Assembly (NCBI GenBank): GCA_964514395.1
Contig: CAZEQK010000047.1
Span: forward strand, 1 to 23,738
Origin: CAZEQK01 sp964514395
GTDB lineage: Bacteria; Bacillota; Bacilli; Tepidibacillales; Tepidibacillaceae
DNA: 23,738 bases
Reading direction: 5' to 3'
Part shown: positions 1 through 6,931 of the stretch, one piece after another
Numbering within the stretch: position 1 is the stretch's first letter
Layout: the number at the start of each line of letters is the position of its first letter
The notes under the pieces: model-generated
Seen by the model: the letters and a program-made list of their open reading frames with translations, nothing else
Database searches by the model: none
What the model was told of the DNA's origin: nothing
Made by a program: the position numbers and the translations under genes

Positions 1-4
1 GCAT

Positions 5-1315
5 TCATTGGTAAAAAACATGGCGAGAGTGGTACATTTCAGTGGCTGTATTCAGTAAGGATGAAAACATTAAATTTAATGGTGTTTTTAATTCATGTGT
101 TAATATAGCAAAGAACTCTATTTTCAGTTTGTTATATTCAAGCTCTCCCTTCAGTAGTACATGCTTTGTTATATCGAGTCCCGCACTTAAAACACCTTCA
201 ATATTTCCTTCTTCATCTTTTAAAACAGTATTGTGCCAGGCAATCAGTTTCTCTTCTCCATGCTTTGTGAGAATAACATTTTCATGATTTTCAACTAGTT
301 CATTTTTTCTCTCCATGACATTAAGAAAATGTTCTTTCAATTCGTCGCCTATCAGATGATCATCGAACCAGTCCACCCCTATTACTTCATCTTCGTTATA
401 TCCTAAAAATTCATACCCTTTTTTATTTATAGATATTATTTCCCCATTAGGATTTAAAACCAAAAAAATGATATCTGAGATATCAAGGTATTTCTTTAAT
501 TTGTTTTTTTCCATTTCTAATTGCTTGTTTAGATTATCTAATTCAAAAAATAATGTCTCATACGGTTTCTTAAAGCTGGTTTCTATAATCGCTTTATAGA
601 TAAAGTAAAAGGATGAAAGCTTGAAGATATGTCCAAACATATTGGATAAACCATAAACTTCTATATAAAAAGTAAAAAAGATTTCTGATATAATTGTGGC
701 TGCTAGGGATAGGAAAATAAATGTATACGTATCATGATTCATATCATCTTTGTACTTTTTTATCATAAATATCGTTGTTAATAATATACCTGATATGATA
801 TATTCACTATAAATTTTGAATGATGTAAGACCCACAGATTCTGAATAACAAAATGGAAAAACACCCCATTTAAATATGGAAATTAGCAATAGAAGAGATA
901 TAATAACATAGATGAAAATAACTTTATTTTTATTTATTTTTCTAGATAAAAACCGATAAGAAAGTAATAAAGTAAAGCTCTCCATATATCTACCGATGAT
1001 CCATAATTGAGTGGGTAAATTTGCATCAAACCCAGAAAAAACACCCATTCCTTTATAGGATAGGGTATGCAACAAATCAAAAATACCAATAAAACCATAA
1101 GCAATACCAATAAACGTTAAGTAATTATTTTGAGATACTTCATAAGTATTGGTAGCAATAATAAATATATTAAACGCGATTATAATGTTAAATAATTCGA
1201 TGAGACTATGGAACAATAGATAATTAGTAAAGCTTAATATAATAAAAAAAGAGATGATTACCAATGACATAGCTTTATTCTTTAGTGAAAATTCTTGCAA
1301 ATATTGATTAAACAT
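5..1315 (-). pseudogene. MASE3-PAS sensor histidine kinase, truncated after the H-box
   Basis: The N-terminal ~250 residues form a hydrophobic multi-pass region with the conserved features of a MASE3 membrane sensor (LLHTLSYKGM, ANLPTQLWI). A PAS domain follows (about residues 270-385, ending GLDITKH), then a HisKA segment with the phospho-accepting His in LTHELKTPLN (about residue 407). The protein stops about 29 residues after that His, so the second half of HisKA and the whole HATPase_c domain are missing. The other two frames also stop at once, so a single indel does not restore the kinase. I chose the ATG at 1315, which follows a GGGGGG-type ribosome site, over an ATG eight codons upstream. 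As it stands it could sense and bind but not autophosphorylate. The missing half may lie beyond an insertion or deletion at the window edge. Domain assignment is secure; the cause of the truncation is inferred. Confidence 0.8.
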
Positions 1316-1484
1316 AATTCCCCCCAAAATTTTATGCAATCATTATCTTCATTTGTATTAAGGTACTATATTCTTTAATTATTCTTGTTTATTTATCAAT
1401 AATCCTGTTCATATTATTAATTTTTAATACAATCTTAATAGATTAAAATAATTAGCTATTTTATTTAAAAGGAGCTAGCAAAAG

Positions 1485-1934
1485 ATGAAAAACAAATTTC
1501 AGAAAATAAAAAAAAAAAACCATAGTTTTTTACTAGTGAAAAAAAACTTTCTATTATTGCTATCTGGCATCATGTGGAGTAGCATTGGTATTTTTCTCTT
1601 TAGTTTAGCCTACATATGGCTATTAAACTATCACCAAACCTTTATTTATTATGTTTCCGGTTTATTACTAGCATTCACCATTCATCTTTTTGGGTTTAGT
1701 AAGATTGCCAAAAAAAATATCAATCGAATTAATAGAATGAATAAAACAAAGGCTTCAATTTTTGCATTTCAATCATTAAAAAGCTATGGAATTATTGTGG
1801 TCATGATATCATTAGGTATTTTTTTAAGACATTCCATCATTCCTAAAAATTATTTAGCCATTGTTTATAGTGGTATCGGAGGTGCCTTATTTTTATCAAG
1901 CTTTAGGTATTATAGAAATATCAATAAAGTATAA
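1485..1934 (+). CDS. Small four-helix membrane protein of unknown function
   Basis: A 149-residue protein with a very basic N-terminus (KNKFQKIKKKNH) and about four hydrophobic segments, around residues 22-48, 52-70, 98-115 and 122-140. It has no motif that I recognise. The start is well supported by AAGGAG at 1469-1474, ten bases before the ATG. It is transcribed divergently from the truncated histidine kinase and is the first gene on the plus strand here. Its base composition matches its surroundings. It may be a membrane accessory protein, but I cannot assign a function. Confidence 0.7.
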   Translation: MKNKFQKIKKKNHSFLLVKKNFLLLLSGIMWSSIGIFLFSLAYIWLLNYHQTFIYYVSGLLLAFTIHLFGFSKIAKKNINRINRMNKTKASIFAFQSLKSYGIIVVMISLGIFLRHSIIPKNYLAIVYSGIGGALFLSSFRYYRNINKV

Positions 1935-1945
1935 ATTATTACTAA

Positions 1946-1975
1946 AAAACCTAGGATGTCTTATATCCTAGATTT
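1946..1975 (-). terminator. Hairpin plus T-run, oriented for minus-strand transcription
   Basis: CTAGGAT (1951-1957) pairs perfectly with ATCCTAG (1965-1971) around a 7-base loop. On the minus strand the stem is followed, after one G, by a run of six T, which is a good intrinsic terminator. On the plus strand the following T-tract is poor. It lies seven bases past the stop of the decayed minus-strand small gene next to it, which suggests that gene was once real. It may also weakly end the plus-strand membrane-protein gene. Confidence 0.5.
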
Positions 1976-1977
1976 AG

Positions 1978-2204
1978 TCATATAACCATTTCGTTCCTTT
2001 TTACCATTTCAGCCACTCGGAAGAGCTTCTTACAGAATTTAACTCGACCCTCATTCTGTTTCATTAATAAATATTTATAGATATAGATAACCCCTATTAT
2101 TGATATAAAAGCTAAAAATAAAAAAAGAGATGATAAAAATAATGAATATTTTCTACTATTTTTTAATATTTTAAAATTCTAAGTAAATAAGATATAATGT
2201 TCAT
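1978..2204 (-). pseudogene. Possible frameshifted small single-pass membrane protein gene
   Basis: On the minus strand an open frame encodes a hydrophobic helix (SSLFLFLAFISIIGVIYIY) followed by a basic tail (KFCKKLFRVAEMVKRN), and ends just before a minus-strand terminator. It has no start codon in its own frame. An ATG at 2204 in another frame opens MNIISYLLRI. Adding one base to the A/T run at 2173-2176 would join the two into about 75 residues. The span is 227 bases, i.e. 3n+2. Against it: there is no convincing ribosome site, and the region overlaps the promoter of the next plus-strand gene. It is either a remnant or a chance frame. Confidence 0.3.
2170..2198 (+). promoter_or_regulatory. 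Putative sigma-A promoter of the 90-residue membrane protein gene
   Basis: A perfect -10 box TATAAT (2193-2198) is preceded at 17 bases by TTTAAA (2170-2175), a 4/6 match to the -35 consensus. It lies about 34 bases upstream of the ATG, with a ribosome site in between. In DNA this AT-rich, -10-like boxes also arise by chance. Confidence 0.4.
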
Positions 2205-2231
2205 ATATAAAAACAGAAGGTTGTGATATAG

Positions 2232-2504
2232 ATGAGAATTTTGCTTCTCTTTTTTTCTTTTATCATCATTGGAGTACTCATAGCATTTGCTACAAATAAA
2301 ATATTCAGTAAGAAGAAATGGATCAAGTACTTCATTTCCATTGTTATCTTCCTAGTAGGAGCATATCAGATCTATTTTGCAAAAATTAACGGGTTCGAGT
2401 CAATTGGGTATGGTATTCTTGGCATTTTCATAGCTATTCTTGGATTATCAGCACTTATTACTTCCTTTATCTTAGATTTTTATCATCACCGAAAGAGAAA
2501 ATAA
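2232..2504 (+). CDS. Small membrane protein of unknown function
   Basis: A 90-residue protein made almost entirely of three hydrophobic segments, about residues 3-22, 32-50 and 58-82. Lysine-rich turns separate them (KKKWIKY) and the C-terminus is basic (HHRKRK). AGAAGG at 2215-2220 precedes the ATG and a TATAAT-containing promoter lies just upstream. The stop is only ten bases from the stop of the convergent minus-strand gene, and I see no clear terminator between them. It resembles the many short Bacillaceae integral membrane proteins without known function; I do not recognise a family. Confidence 0.65.
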   Translation: MRILLLFFSFIIIGVLIAFATNKIFSKKKWIKYFISIVIFLVGAYQIYFAKINGFESIGYGILGIFIAILGLSALITSFILDFYHHRKRK

Positions 2505-2514
2505 TATTGCACCC

Positions 2515-2727
2515 TTAGTCTTTATCATCACCTTGATCATCCTCTTCCTTTGTTACTTCTTTTTCCTCATGAAATTCTACAGTGGTTTGTCCTGTAATAT
2601 AATCAAACGGCGTATAAAGACTGTCTGGAATTTCCCTATTTTTAATCATTTTTATTACCACCATACTTATTAAAAAGGTTATTGGTACAATTAATGACAA
2701 GATGAGATATAAAGAAAAAACGTGCAC
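2515..2727 (-). CDS. DUF3951-like small membrane protein
   Basis: A 70-residue protein with one N-terminal transmembrane helix (about residues 5-26), then a conserved-looking YTPFDYITGQ motif (about 38-47), then a highly acidic tail (EEKEVTKEEDDQGDDKD). The YTPFD-ITGQ core and this layout match what I recall of DUF3951 of Bacillaceae, whose function is unknown. The start is GTG, chosen because AAGGGAGG lies nine bases upstream. The helix-in, acidic-tail-in-cytosol arrangement is inferred from charge. It converges with the plus-strand membrane protein gene. Confidence 0.65.
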   Translation of the reverse strand: MHVFSLYLILSLIVPITFLISMVVIKMIKNREIPDSLYTPFDYITGQTTVEFHEEKEVTKEEDDQGDDKD

Positions 2728-2783
2728 TAGGTTAGTCCTCCCTTTTTTTGATCTATAGCTTAAGGAATAATTCTCTTTTTTAT

Positions 2784-2812
2784 AGATTACTTACTAAAAA
2801 AAGATAAGTCAA
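2784..2812 (-). promoter_or_regulatory. Weak candidate promoter for the DUF3951-like gene
   Basis: On the minus strand TTGACT (plus 2807-2812) is followed after 17 bases by TAATCT (plus 2784-2789). The -35 box is good and the -10 box is poor (3/6). It lies about 60 bases upstream of the GTG start and overlaps the 3' end of the decayed gene described next, so it may be incidental. Confidence 0.25.
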
Positions 2813-2956
2813 TCTCATGATATTGTAATTTTATTTTTTCTTCTTTTTTTAAACCATTCTCACCATATTTTAAATCAAATTACAAGAATATAGGAAATAC
2901 ATTTGTTACGAATAAAAGTGATAACAAAGCAATATAAATACTTTTTTCAATATCAT
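2787..2956 (-). pseudogene. Decayed small secreted or membrane protein gene (one frameshift, one nonsense codon)
   Basis: An ATG with GAGGTTATC just upstream opens MILKK and then runs out of frame. Adding one A to the A6 run (plus 2942-2947) continues it as a hydrophobic helix (SIYIALLSLLFVTNVFPIFL), then a TAA at plus 2880-2882, then a well-formed coding stretch (FDLKYGENGLKKEEK, then IKLQYHEIDLSFFSK) to a stop. The span is 170 bases, again 3n+2. A TAT-to-TAA change would explain the nonsense codon. The restored product would have about 56 residues, with a signal-anchor-like N-terminus and a charged tail. I do not recognise the family. The amino-acid composition after the stop is the main evidence that this was once a gene. 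Confidence 0.45.
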
Positions 2957-3006
2957 GATAACCTCGTCTATAAAACTTATATTATTCACACAAAAAAAAC
3001 TATTAT

Positions 3007-3600
3007 TTATTTATGATGAACATAGCCTAAATAATAACCAGCTAAGAAGATAGTAAGGATAAAGATGATATGTGAGAAATACCATCCTAATTTTCCATAT
3101 ATCATATTATTGCTATTCAAAGGCTTTCTGAATTCATCGGAAATAATCAATCCACCAATTAGTTCAAAAACTAAGAAGAATACCCACCACAAGGTATAGG
3201 ATTCCCATAATAACCAAAATTTTTCGTATTTGATTAATTGAGTGGTATTGTGTACTAAGGTTTCTACCAATATTACTAAATGCACAAATACCCAATAGTA
3301 TGGAATTTTCCATTTCCATTCCTTAGGGCTATATCTAACTCCTATTAACACTAAAAAAGGTAAGACTATTAAAATAGGTAAGAACGGGATAGGCGAAAAT
3401 CGAGGAAACAGCCTATAGGGAAAGGAATAAAACCCAAGCTTGACAAAGAGATAGCATATTATTTCACCAAATAAACCATTAATTAAAAATAATGAACCAT
3501 ATTGCTTCCAATTTACTTTAATAATTGCCATACTTCCAATAACTGAAATAATAATTGAAGCTACTGTTAAATAAGTCTCTATATTCCATCCAATATTCAT
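3007..3600 (-). CDS. CBO0543-like multi-pass membrane protein
   Basis: A 197-residue integral membrane protein with about six hydrophobic segments and many aromatic residues (WKQYG, FPYRLFPRFSPIPFL, FWLLWESYTLWWVFF). The layout, with a W-K-x-Y-G near the first loop and a YRLFP-type motif after the third helix, is like the CBO0543 family of Clostridium/Bacillus membrane proteins of unknown function. I trimmed the start to the ATG at 3600, because AAAGGAAG lies seven bases before it; an in-frame ATG 14 codons upstream lacks such a site. It stands alone, with 76 bases to the next gene upstream. No enzymatic motif is visible. Confidence 0.65.
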   Translation of the reverse strand: MNIGWNIETYLTVASIIISVIGSMAIIKVNWKQYGSLFLINGLFGEIICYLFVKLGFYSFPYRLFPRFSPIPFLPILIVLPFLVLIGVRYSPKEWKWKIPYYWVFVHLVILVETLVHNTTQLIKYEKFWLLWESYTLWWVFFLVFELIGGLIISDEFRKPLNSNNMIYGKLGWYFSHIIFILTIFLAGYYLGYVHHK

Positions 3601-3718
3601 TATATAACTTCCTTTACATAATATGGGTTTTATACTTATCATACTCCAAATTATTTTTTTTAAACAAATTTAGAGATAAATAACAATAACAAACCAAGAT
3701 GTAAGGTAGTAATATTAA

Positions 3719-4375
3719 TTAAAGCATCCTACCAACATCGATAGGTACCCAGTTTTTGTTTTTATGCTCAACAACAAAGCCTGTCCAGGGAGCTGTTTCA
3801 ATTTCATTATAGGTTCCATCCTCATGCACCCCTGATACTAAGGCTACATGATAGCGACCATAGAAGACAAGATCACCAACCTGAGGCTGTTTACACTGTT
3901 TAATTAATTGATTATTTGCTTCAAAAAAAGCATAGTAGTTTCTTACTCTGCGAGAAAAGAAAGGCGACTCAGGTGTGTTACTACCACCTTCTACATCATA
4001 ATAGGATTTATTAATGGTAAAATCTTTTTTTAATAATGGCTCAAAATCAATCCCAGCTTTAGCATAAGCTATCCTCGGAACATCAATACATACCAAAAAG
4101 CCTAAGCGGCCGCCAAGATTATTATATTTACCCTTTAGATATTCGTAGAACACACCTTTTAAAGCTCTTGCATTTTTTACAATGTCTTCTTTATTAGGTA
4201 CTCCATCCCCATCTGCATCCACCTCGTATATACTAGCGACACGATCTGAATAATTTGATTCAGTGTCTCTATATCCATGAAATATGATTAAATATCCTGA
4301 AATTAGAATTAGTAATAAAGCTAGGATGATCAAAAACTTAAAAATACTTTTAAAAATAGATTTTACCTCCATCAT
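3719..4375 (-). CDS. DUF1287 membrane-anchored NlpC/P60-like protein
   Basis: The 218-residue protein has one N-terminal signal-anchor helix (about residues 12-34), so the rest lies outside the membrane. The extracytoplasmic part begins with VDADGDGVPN (residues 52-61), an EF-hand or thrombospondin-3-like calcium loop. Next come LVCIDVPR (Cys96) and GDLVFYGRYHVALVSG (His176), which fit the Cys/His pair of DUF1287, a family related to papain-like NlpC/P60 and YiiX hydrolases. A role in peptidoglycan or other wall amide cleavage is inferred, not shown. GGAGGAG lies just upstream of the start. A second ATG follows immediately, so the start is uncertain by one residue. The neighbouring VanW gene supports an envelope role. 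Confidence 0.75.
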   Translation of the reverse strand: MMEVKSIFKSIFKFLIILALLLILISGYLIIFHGYRDTESNYSDRVASIYEVDADGDGVPNKEDIVKNARALKGVFYEYLKGKYNNLGGRLGFLVCIDVPRIAYAKAGIDFEPLLKKDFTINKSYYDVEGGSNTPESPFFSRRVRNYYAFFEANNQLIKQCKQPQVGDLVFYGRYHVALVSGVHEDGTYNEIETAPWTGFVVEHKNKNWVPIDVGRML

Positions 4376-4391
4376 TTTTTCTCCTCCACTC

Positions 4392-4482
4392 TCATTCCTC
4401 TTTAGATGTTAATGCTACACGATATGGATACAGCTTTGCTATCATGATTCCTTTATATAAATTGATTAGATTTTGTATTCAT
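4392..4482 (-). pseudogene. Possible frameshifted micro-ORF between VanW and DUF1287 genes
   Basis: An ATG at 4482 with a strong AGGAG six bases upstream reads MNTKSNQFI and stops. A second frame across the same region reads GIMIAKLYPYRVALTSKEE and stops 16 bases before the DUF1287 start. Removing one T from the TTT before ATATAA joins them into a 29-residue peptide. It could be a leader peptide, a remnant, or chance; the strong ribosome site is the main reason to mention it. I do not recognise it. Confidence 0.25.
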
Positions 4483-4510
4483 CCTTTTCTCCTGTTATAT
4501 GCCTATAGTA

Positions 4511-5329
4511 TTATCCGATTCTGTTATCCATTTCTTTTGAAAACAAGTCATATTTTACTTCTGAAAAATTCTTAATCATTATTTCTTCCTTTATAATATT
4601 TCCAGTCTTTTTGTCGACTATTTTTCTCCATATTTCATTCATTCTATATTTTTTGTCATCTACTTGAATAAATTGATGATTTCTTTCTTCTACATGATAG
4701 CTGTATGGCCATTCTTGATCACTTTGTATCGTTCCCTTTAAATGTTGATCTGTAACCCATACCTTAAATTGAAACTGTTGATCTGTTGGATTAAAAAATC
4801 TCAGGTCCACATAATTATAAAACACACTTGCTCCACTACCAAATGGAAGCACCCTACGATCATCAGGGAAGGGATCAAAACTATGATGATGTCTCTCAAT
4901 TATTTGTAAAGGGGAGTGTAGACCCAACCAAAACAATAAATTAGCTAGTTGACATATTCCACCACCAACTCCTGTAATGACGCCACCTTGAGATAATAAT
5001 AAACCATCTATATATCCTTTTTTTCTTGTCGTTTTACCGACAAGCTTCCAAAAAGAAAACATTTCTCCTGGATTTATGATGATACCATCAATTTCCTTGG
5101 AGCTTATGGTTAAATTAGTGATTTTGTTTTCTTGAAGCTGAGGATCTGTTGATCCAAGCCTCCTTCTTAATAATGATTGATGCTTTTTTGAGGTATATGG
5201 TAGAGACTCTTCTATTTTTGTGGTAGCAAAATGAAAGGTAAGTAAGTTCTTAATATATCTATTGATTCTTAATTGTAAAATTCTGACCGTTATTAACCAA
5301 GGCGCTAATGCAATTATTTTTTGCTTCAT
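4511..5329 (-). CDS. VanW-family protein
   Basis: A 272-residue protein carrying the VanW core: NPGEMFSFW (residues 86-94), GVGGGICQLAN (120-130), ERHHHSFDPFPDDRR (145-159), then a GSGASVFYNYVDL strand (164-176). The invariant-looking Cys126 and the His cluster at 147-149 are present. VanW was named from VanB-type glycopeptide-resistance clusters, but its biochemical role is not established, and stand-alone VanW proteins are common in Firmicutes. No vanHAX, ddl or VanY-like genes lie near, so a resistance role is not supported here. The N-terminus (about residues 5-20) is hydrophobic but has no clear signal peptidase site. The start is supported by TAGGAGATTTACT. It probably has its own promoter, because a terminator lies upstream. 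Confidence 0.85.
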   Translation of the reverse strand: MKQKIIALAPWLITVRILQLRINRYIKNLLTFHFATTKIEESLPYTSKKHQSLLRRRLGSTDPQLQENKITNLTISSKEIDGIIINPGEMFSFWKLVGKTTRKKGYIDGLLLSQGGVITGVGGGICQLANLLFWLGLHSPLQIIERHHHSFDPFPDDRRVLPFGSGASVFYNYVDLRFFNPTDQQFQFKVWVTDQHLKGTIQSDQEWPYSYHVEERNHQFIQVDDKKYRMNEIWRKIVDKKTGNIIKEEIMIKNFSEVKYDLFSKEMDNRIG

Positions 5330-5481
5330 AGTAAATCTCCTAACTAGATTATTTAATCGATTAAGTTAACACATATTACTATGTAAACATCTATGATTTT
5401 ACCATATATTAAATATAAACGTTAGAATTTTCTATTTCAAAACATCATTAATACTATAATTTTTCAAGCATGGAGAGCATT

Positions 5482-5522
5482 TAAAAAACAACTACCAATT
5501 ATATCTAAATAATAGGTAGTTG
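5482..5522 (-). terminator. Intrinsic terminator after the DUF4153-like gene
   Basis: CAACTACC (5489-5496) pairs perfectly with GGTAGTTG (5515-5522) around an 18-base AT-rich loop. On the minus strand the stem is followed by six T. It lies 46 bases past the stop of the DUF4153-like gene and separates it from the VanW gene. The rest of the 5330-5568 gap is AT-rich, and I see no gene or convincing promoter match in it. Confidence 0.8.
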
Positions 5523-5568
5523 CCCTAAAGGACCCTCATTCTCTTACGATATTTTTCATTTATAGTTA

Positions 5569-6825
5569 TCATCCAAAAATGAGAGGAAAAATAATGACTA
5601 TAAGAATCGTCCATATCATATAAACAGGTAAATATTGTGTAGCTGTCTGTTTAACTGAATCCATGTCTGTTCGGCTCCGTAAAAATTTATAATTACTTTT
5701 ACCCAACAAGAGTAAATGAATAAAAACTAAAATATTTATTCCCAATATTGCTGTCCTATTAGGTGTGATACCGTATGCTGATAATCTAAAGAGAATAGCT
5801 GATAAAGCAATTGCATTGATTACCAATGATACGGCGATTAAAAATGTATTAATATAATCATTAAACTGTTTCGCATCCTCTTTTTTTCTTTCAGATATAG
5901 AAAAAATAATAATAGTAAGAACAGTGAGTAGCATAATATTAAAAATAAGTAAAAAACTTCTGTCAGTGAATGGGTTTTTTTGAAGAACTGCTACAGTTAT
6001 TAAATAGATAACTAATGTGATAAGCACCAGTGGACTAAATATTTTAGCTATATAAGGAGCAAAATCATTGGCTGATTTTTTCCGAACGACAGTTAAATGT
6101 GTAGCTACTATAGGTGATGCAGCTATACCATATACAACAATATAATGCAGATAAAAATCGCTGATATTGATATTTATGACTGAAAATAAAGCATTTGTTA
6201 AAACGGTCAAGATTACTCCACCTATTAAAATGATAACTATATTGATGAGGACCTCCCCATTATATCTGAGGTATTCCATTCTCTTTTCTGCGTTCTTTAA
6301 ATCATTACCAATAAAAGTAATCCCTACGATACTCCATAAGAAAAATGGTAGATGGAGATTAGCTAATAAGACACTATCTGAAAGATCTTTTACAGGGAGT
6401 ATATTGATATAAATCAGCGAAATGATGAAAGTTATGACTATCATTAAGATTAGTTTTTTTGATAAAGGATGCTTCACTCCAAAATAAATGGCCAATATAG
6501 GGAATACAGAAAAAATAAAGTTAACAGGTGAAATCTGACTATCAATTATAGGCTCAAAAATTATTTTGGCTATGGTACCAGCAATAAGCGATAATAGTAT
6601 AACAAATAGAATAGGCTTCATTGTTTTTATTTGAGTATCAACATGTTGATTCAATCGTTGGAAATACAGCCGTTCGTACCATACCTGTAATATTAACGAA
6701 TCTGGATAATCAATATACACTTGGTCAAATGCTTCCTTAAATTCTTTGGGATTAATCCTATATAATTCTTCTAATAAGTTAGGATTTTCTAAATTTTTAC
6801 GTATTCCCATTTCTAAATCTTCCAT
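5569..6825 (-). CDS. DUF4153-like large multi-pass membrane protein
   Basis: A 418-residue protein. The first ~68 residues are soluble and charged (NPKEFKEAFDQVYIDYPDS) and would be cytoplasmic. The rest contains about ten to twelve hydrophobic segments. The motif RLSAYGITPNRTAILGIN (about residues 347-364) is typical of DUF4153/DUF4173-type membrane proteins, whose function is unknown. GAGGGGGAG lies close upstream of the chosen ATG; a second in-frame ATG five codons later is an alternative. It follows the flippase gene by 106 bases. It could be co-transcribed with the polysaccharide operon, but a pair of direct repeats in the gap suggests separate control. It ends at a clear terminator. Confidence 0.65.
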   Translation of the reverse strand: MEDLEMGIRKNLENPNLLEELYRINPKEFKEAFDQVYIDYPDSLILQVWYERLYFQRLNQHVDTQIKTMKPILFVILLSLIAGTIAKIIFEPIIDSQISPVNFIFSVFPILAIYFGVKHPLSKKLILMIVITFIISLIYINILPVKDLSDSVLLANLHLPFFLWSIVGITFIGNDLKNAEKRMEYLRYNGEVLINIVIILIGGVILTVLTNALFSVININISDFYLHYIVVYGIAASPIVATHLTVVRKKSANDFAPYIAKIFSPLVLITLVIYLITVAVLQKNPFTDRSFLLIFNIMLLTVLTIIIFSISERKKEDAKQFNDYINTFLIAVSLVINAIALSAILFRLSAYGITPNRTAILGINILVFIHLLLLGKSNYKFLRSRTDMDSVKQTATQYLPVYMIWTILIVIIFPLIFG

Positions 6826-6845
6826 TTTACTCCCCCTCTTATTAC

Positions 6846-6878
6846 AATATTGAATACGAATTAGATAATATTGGATAC
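6846..6878. repeat. 12-bp direct repeats with a 21-bp period upstream of the DUF4153-like gene
   Basis: AATATTGAATAC (6846-6857) and AATATTGGATAC (6867-6878) match at 11 of 12 positions and start exactly 21 bases apart, about two helical turns. They lie 21-53 bases upstream of the DUF4153-like start codon, where an operator would be expected. AT-rich DNA makes short repeats common, so this is suggestive only. Confidence 0.4.
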
Positions 6879-6931
6879 TATGATAAATTCATTTTACTAT
6901 AATCTTAATCAATCTGTTTAATTTTTCTTTA

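Noticed and set aside
42..287. Plus-strand open frame of 81 codons over the kinase gene.
   Set aside because: It is antisense to the PAS/HisKA coding region, is rich in serine and cysteine as expected for an antisense shadow, and has no ribosome site.
2815..2958. 11-bp perfect inverted repeat TCATGATATTG / CAATATCATGA flanking 122 bases, considered as a miniature mobile element.
   Set aside because: Both arms fall inside the decayed small gene (its start and the QYHEI codons). There is no target duplication or other sign of an element, and 11-bp matches in such AT-rich DNA are not rare.
4511..5329. Glycopeptide-resistance role for the VanW protein.
   Set aside because: No vanH, vanA/B, vanX, vanY or two-component vanRS genes are nearby. 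Stand-alone VanW proteins are common in susceptible Firmicutes.
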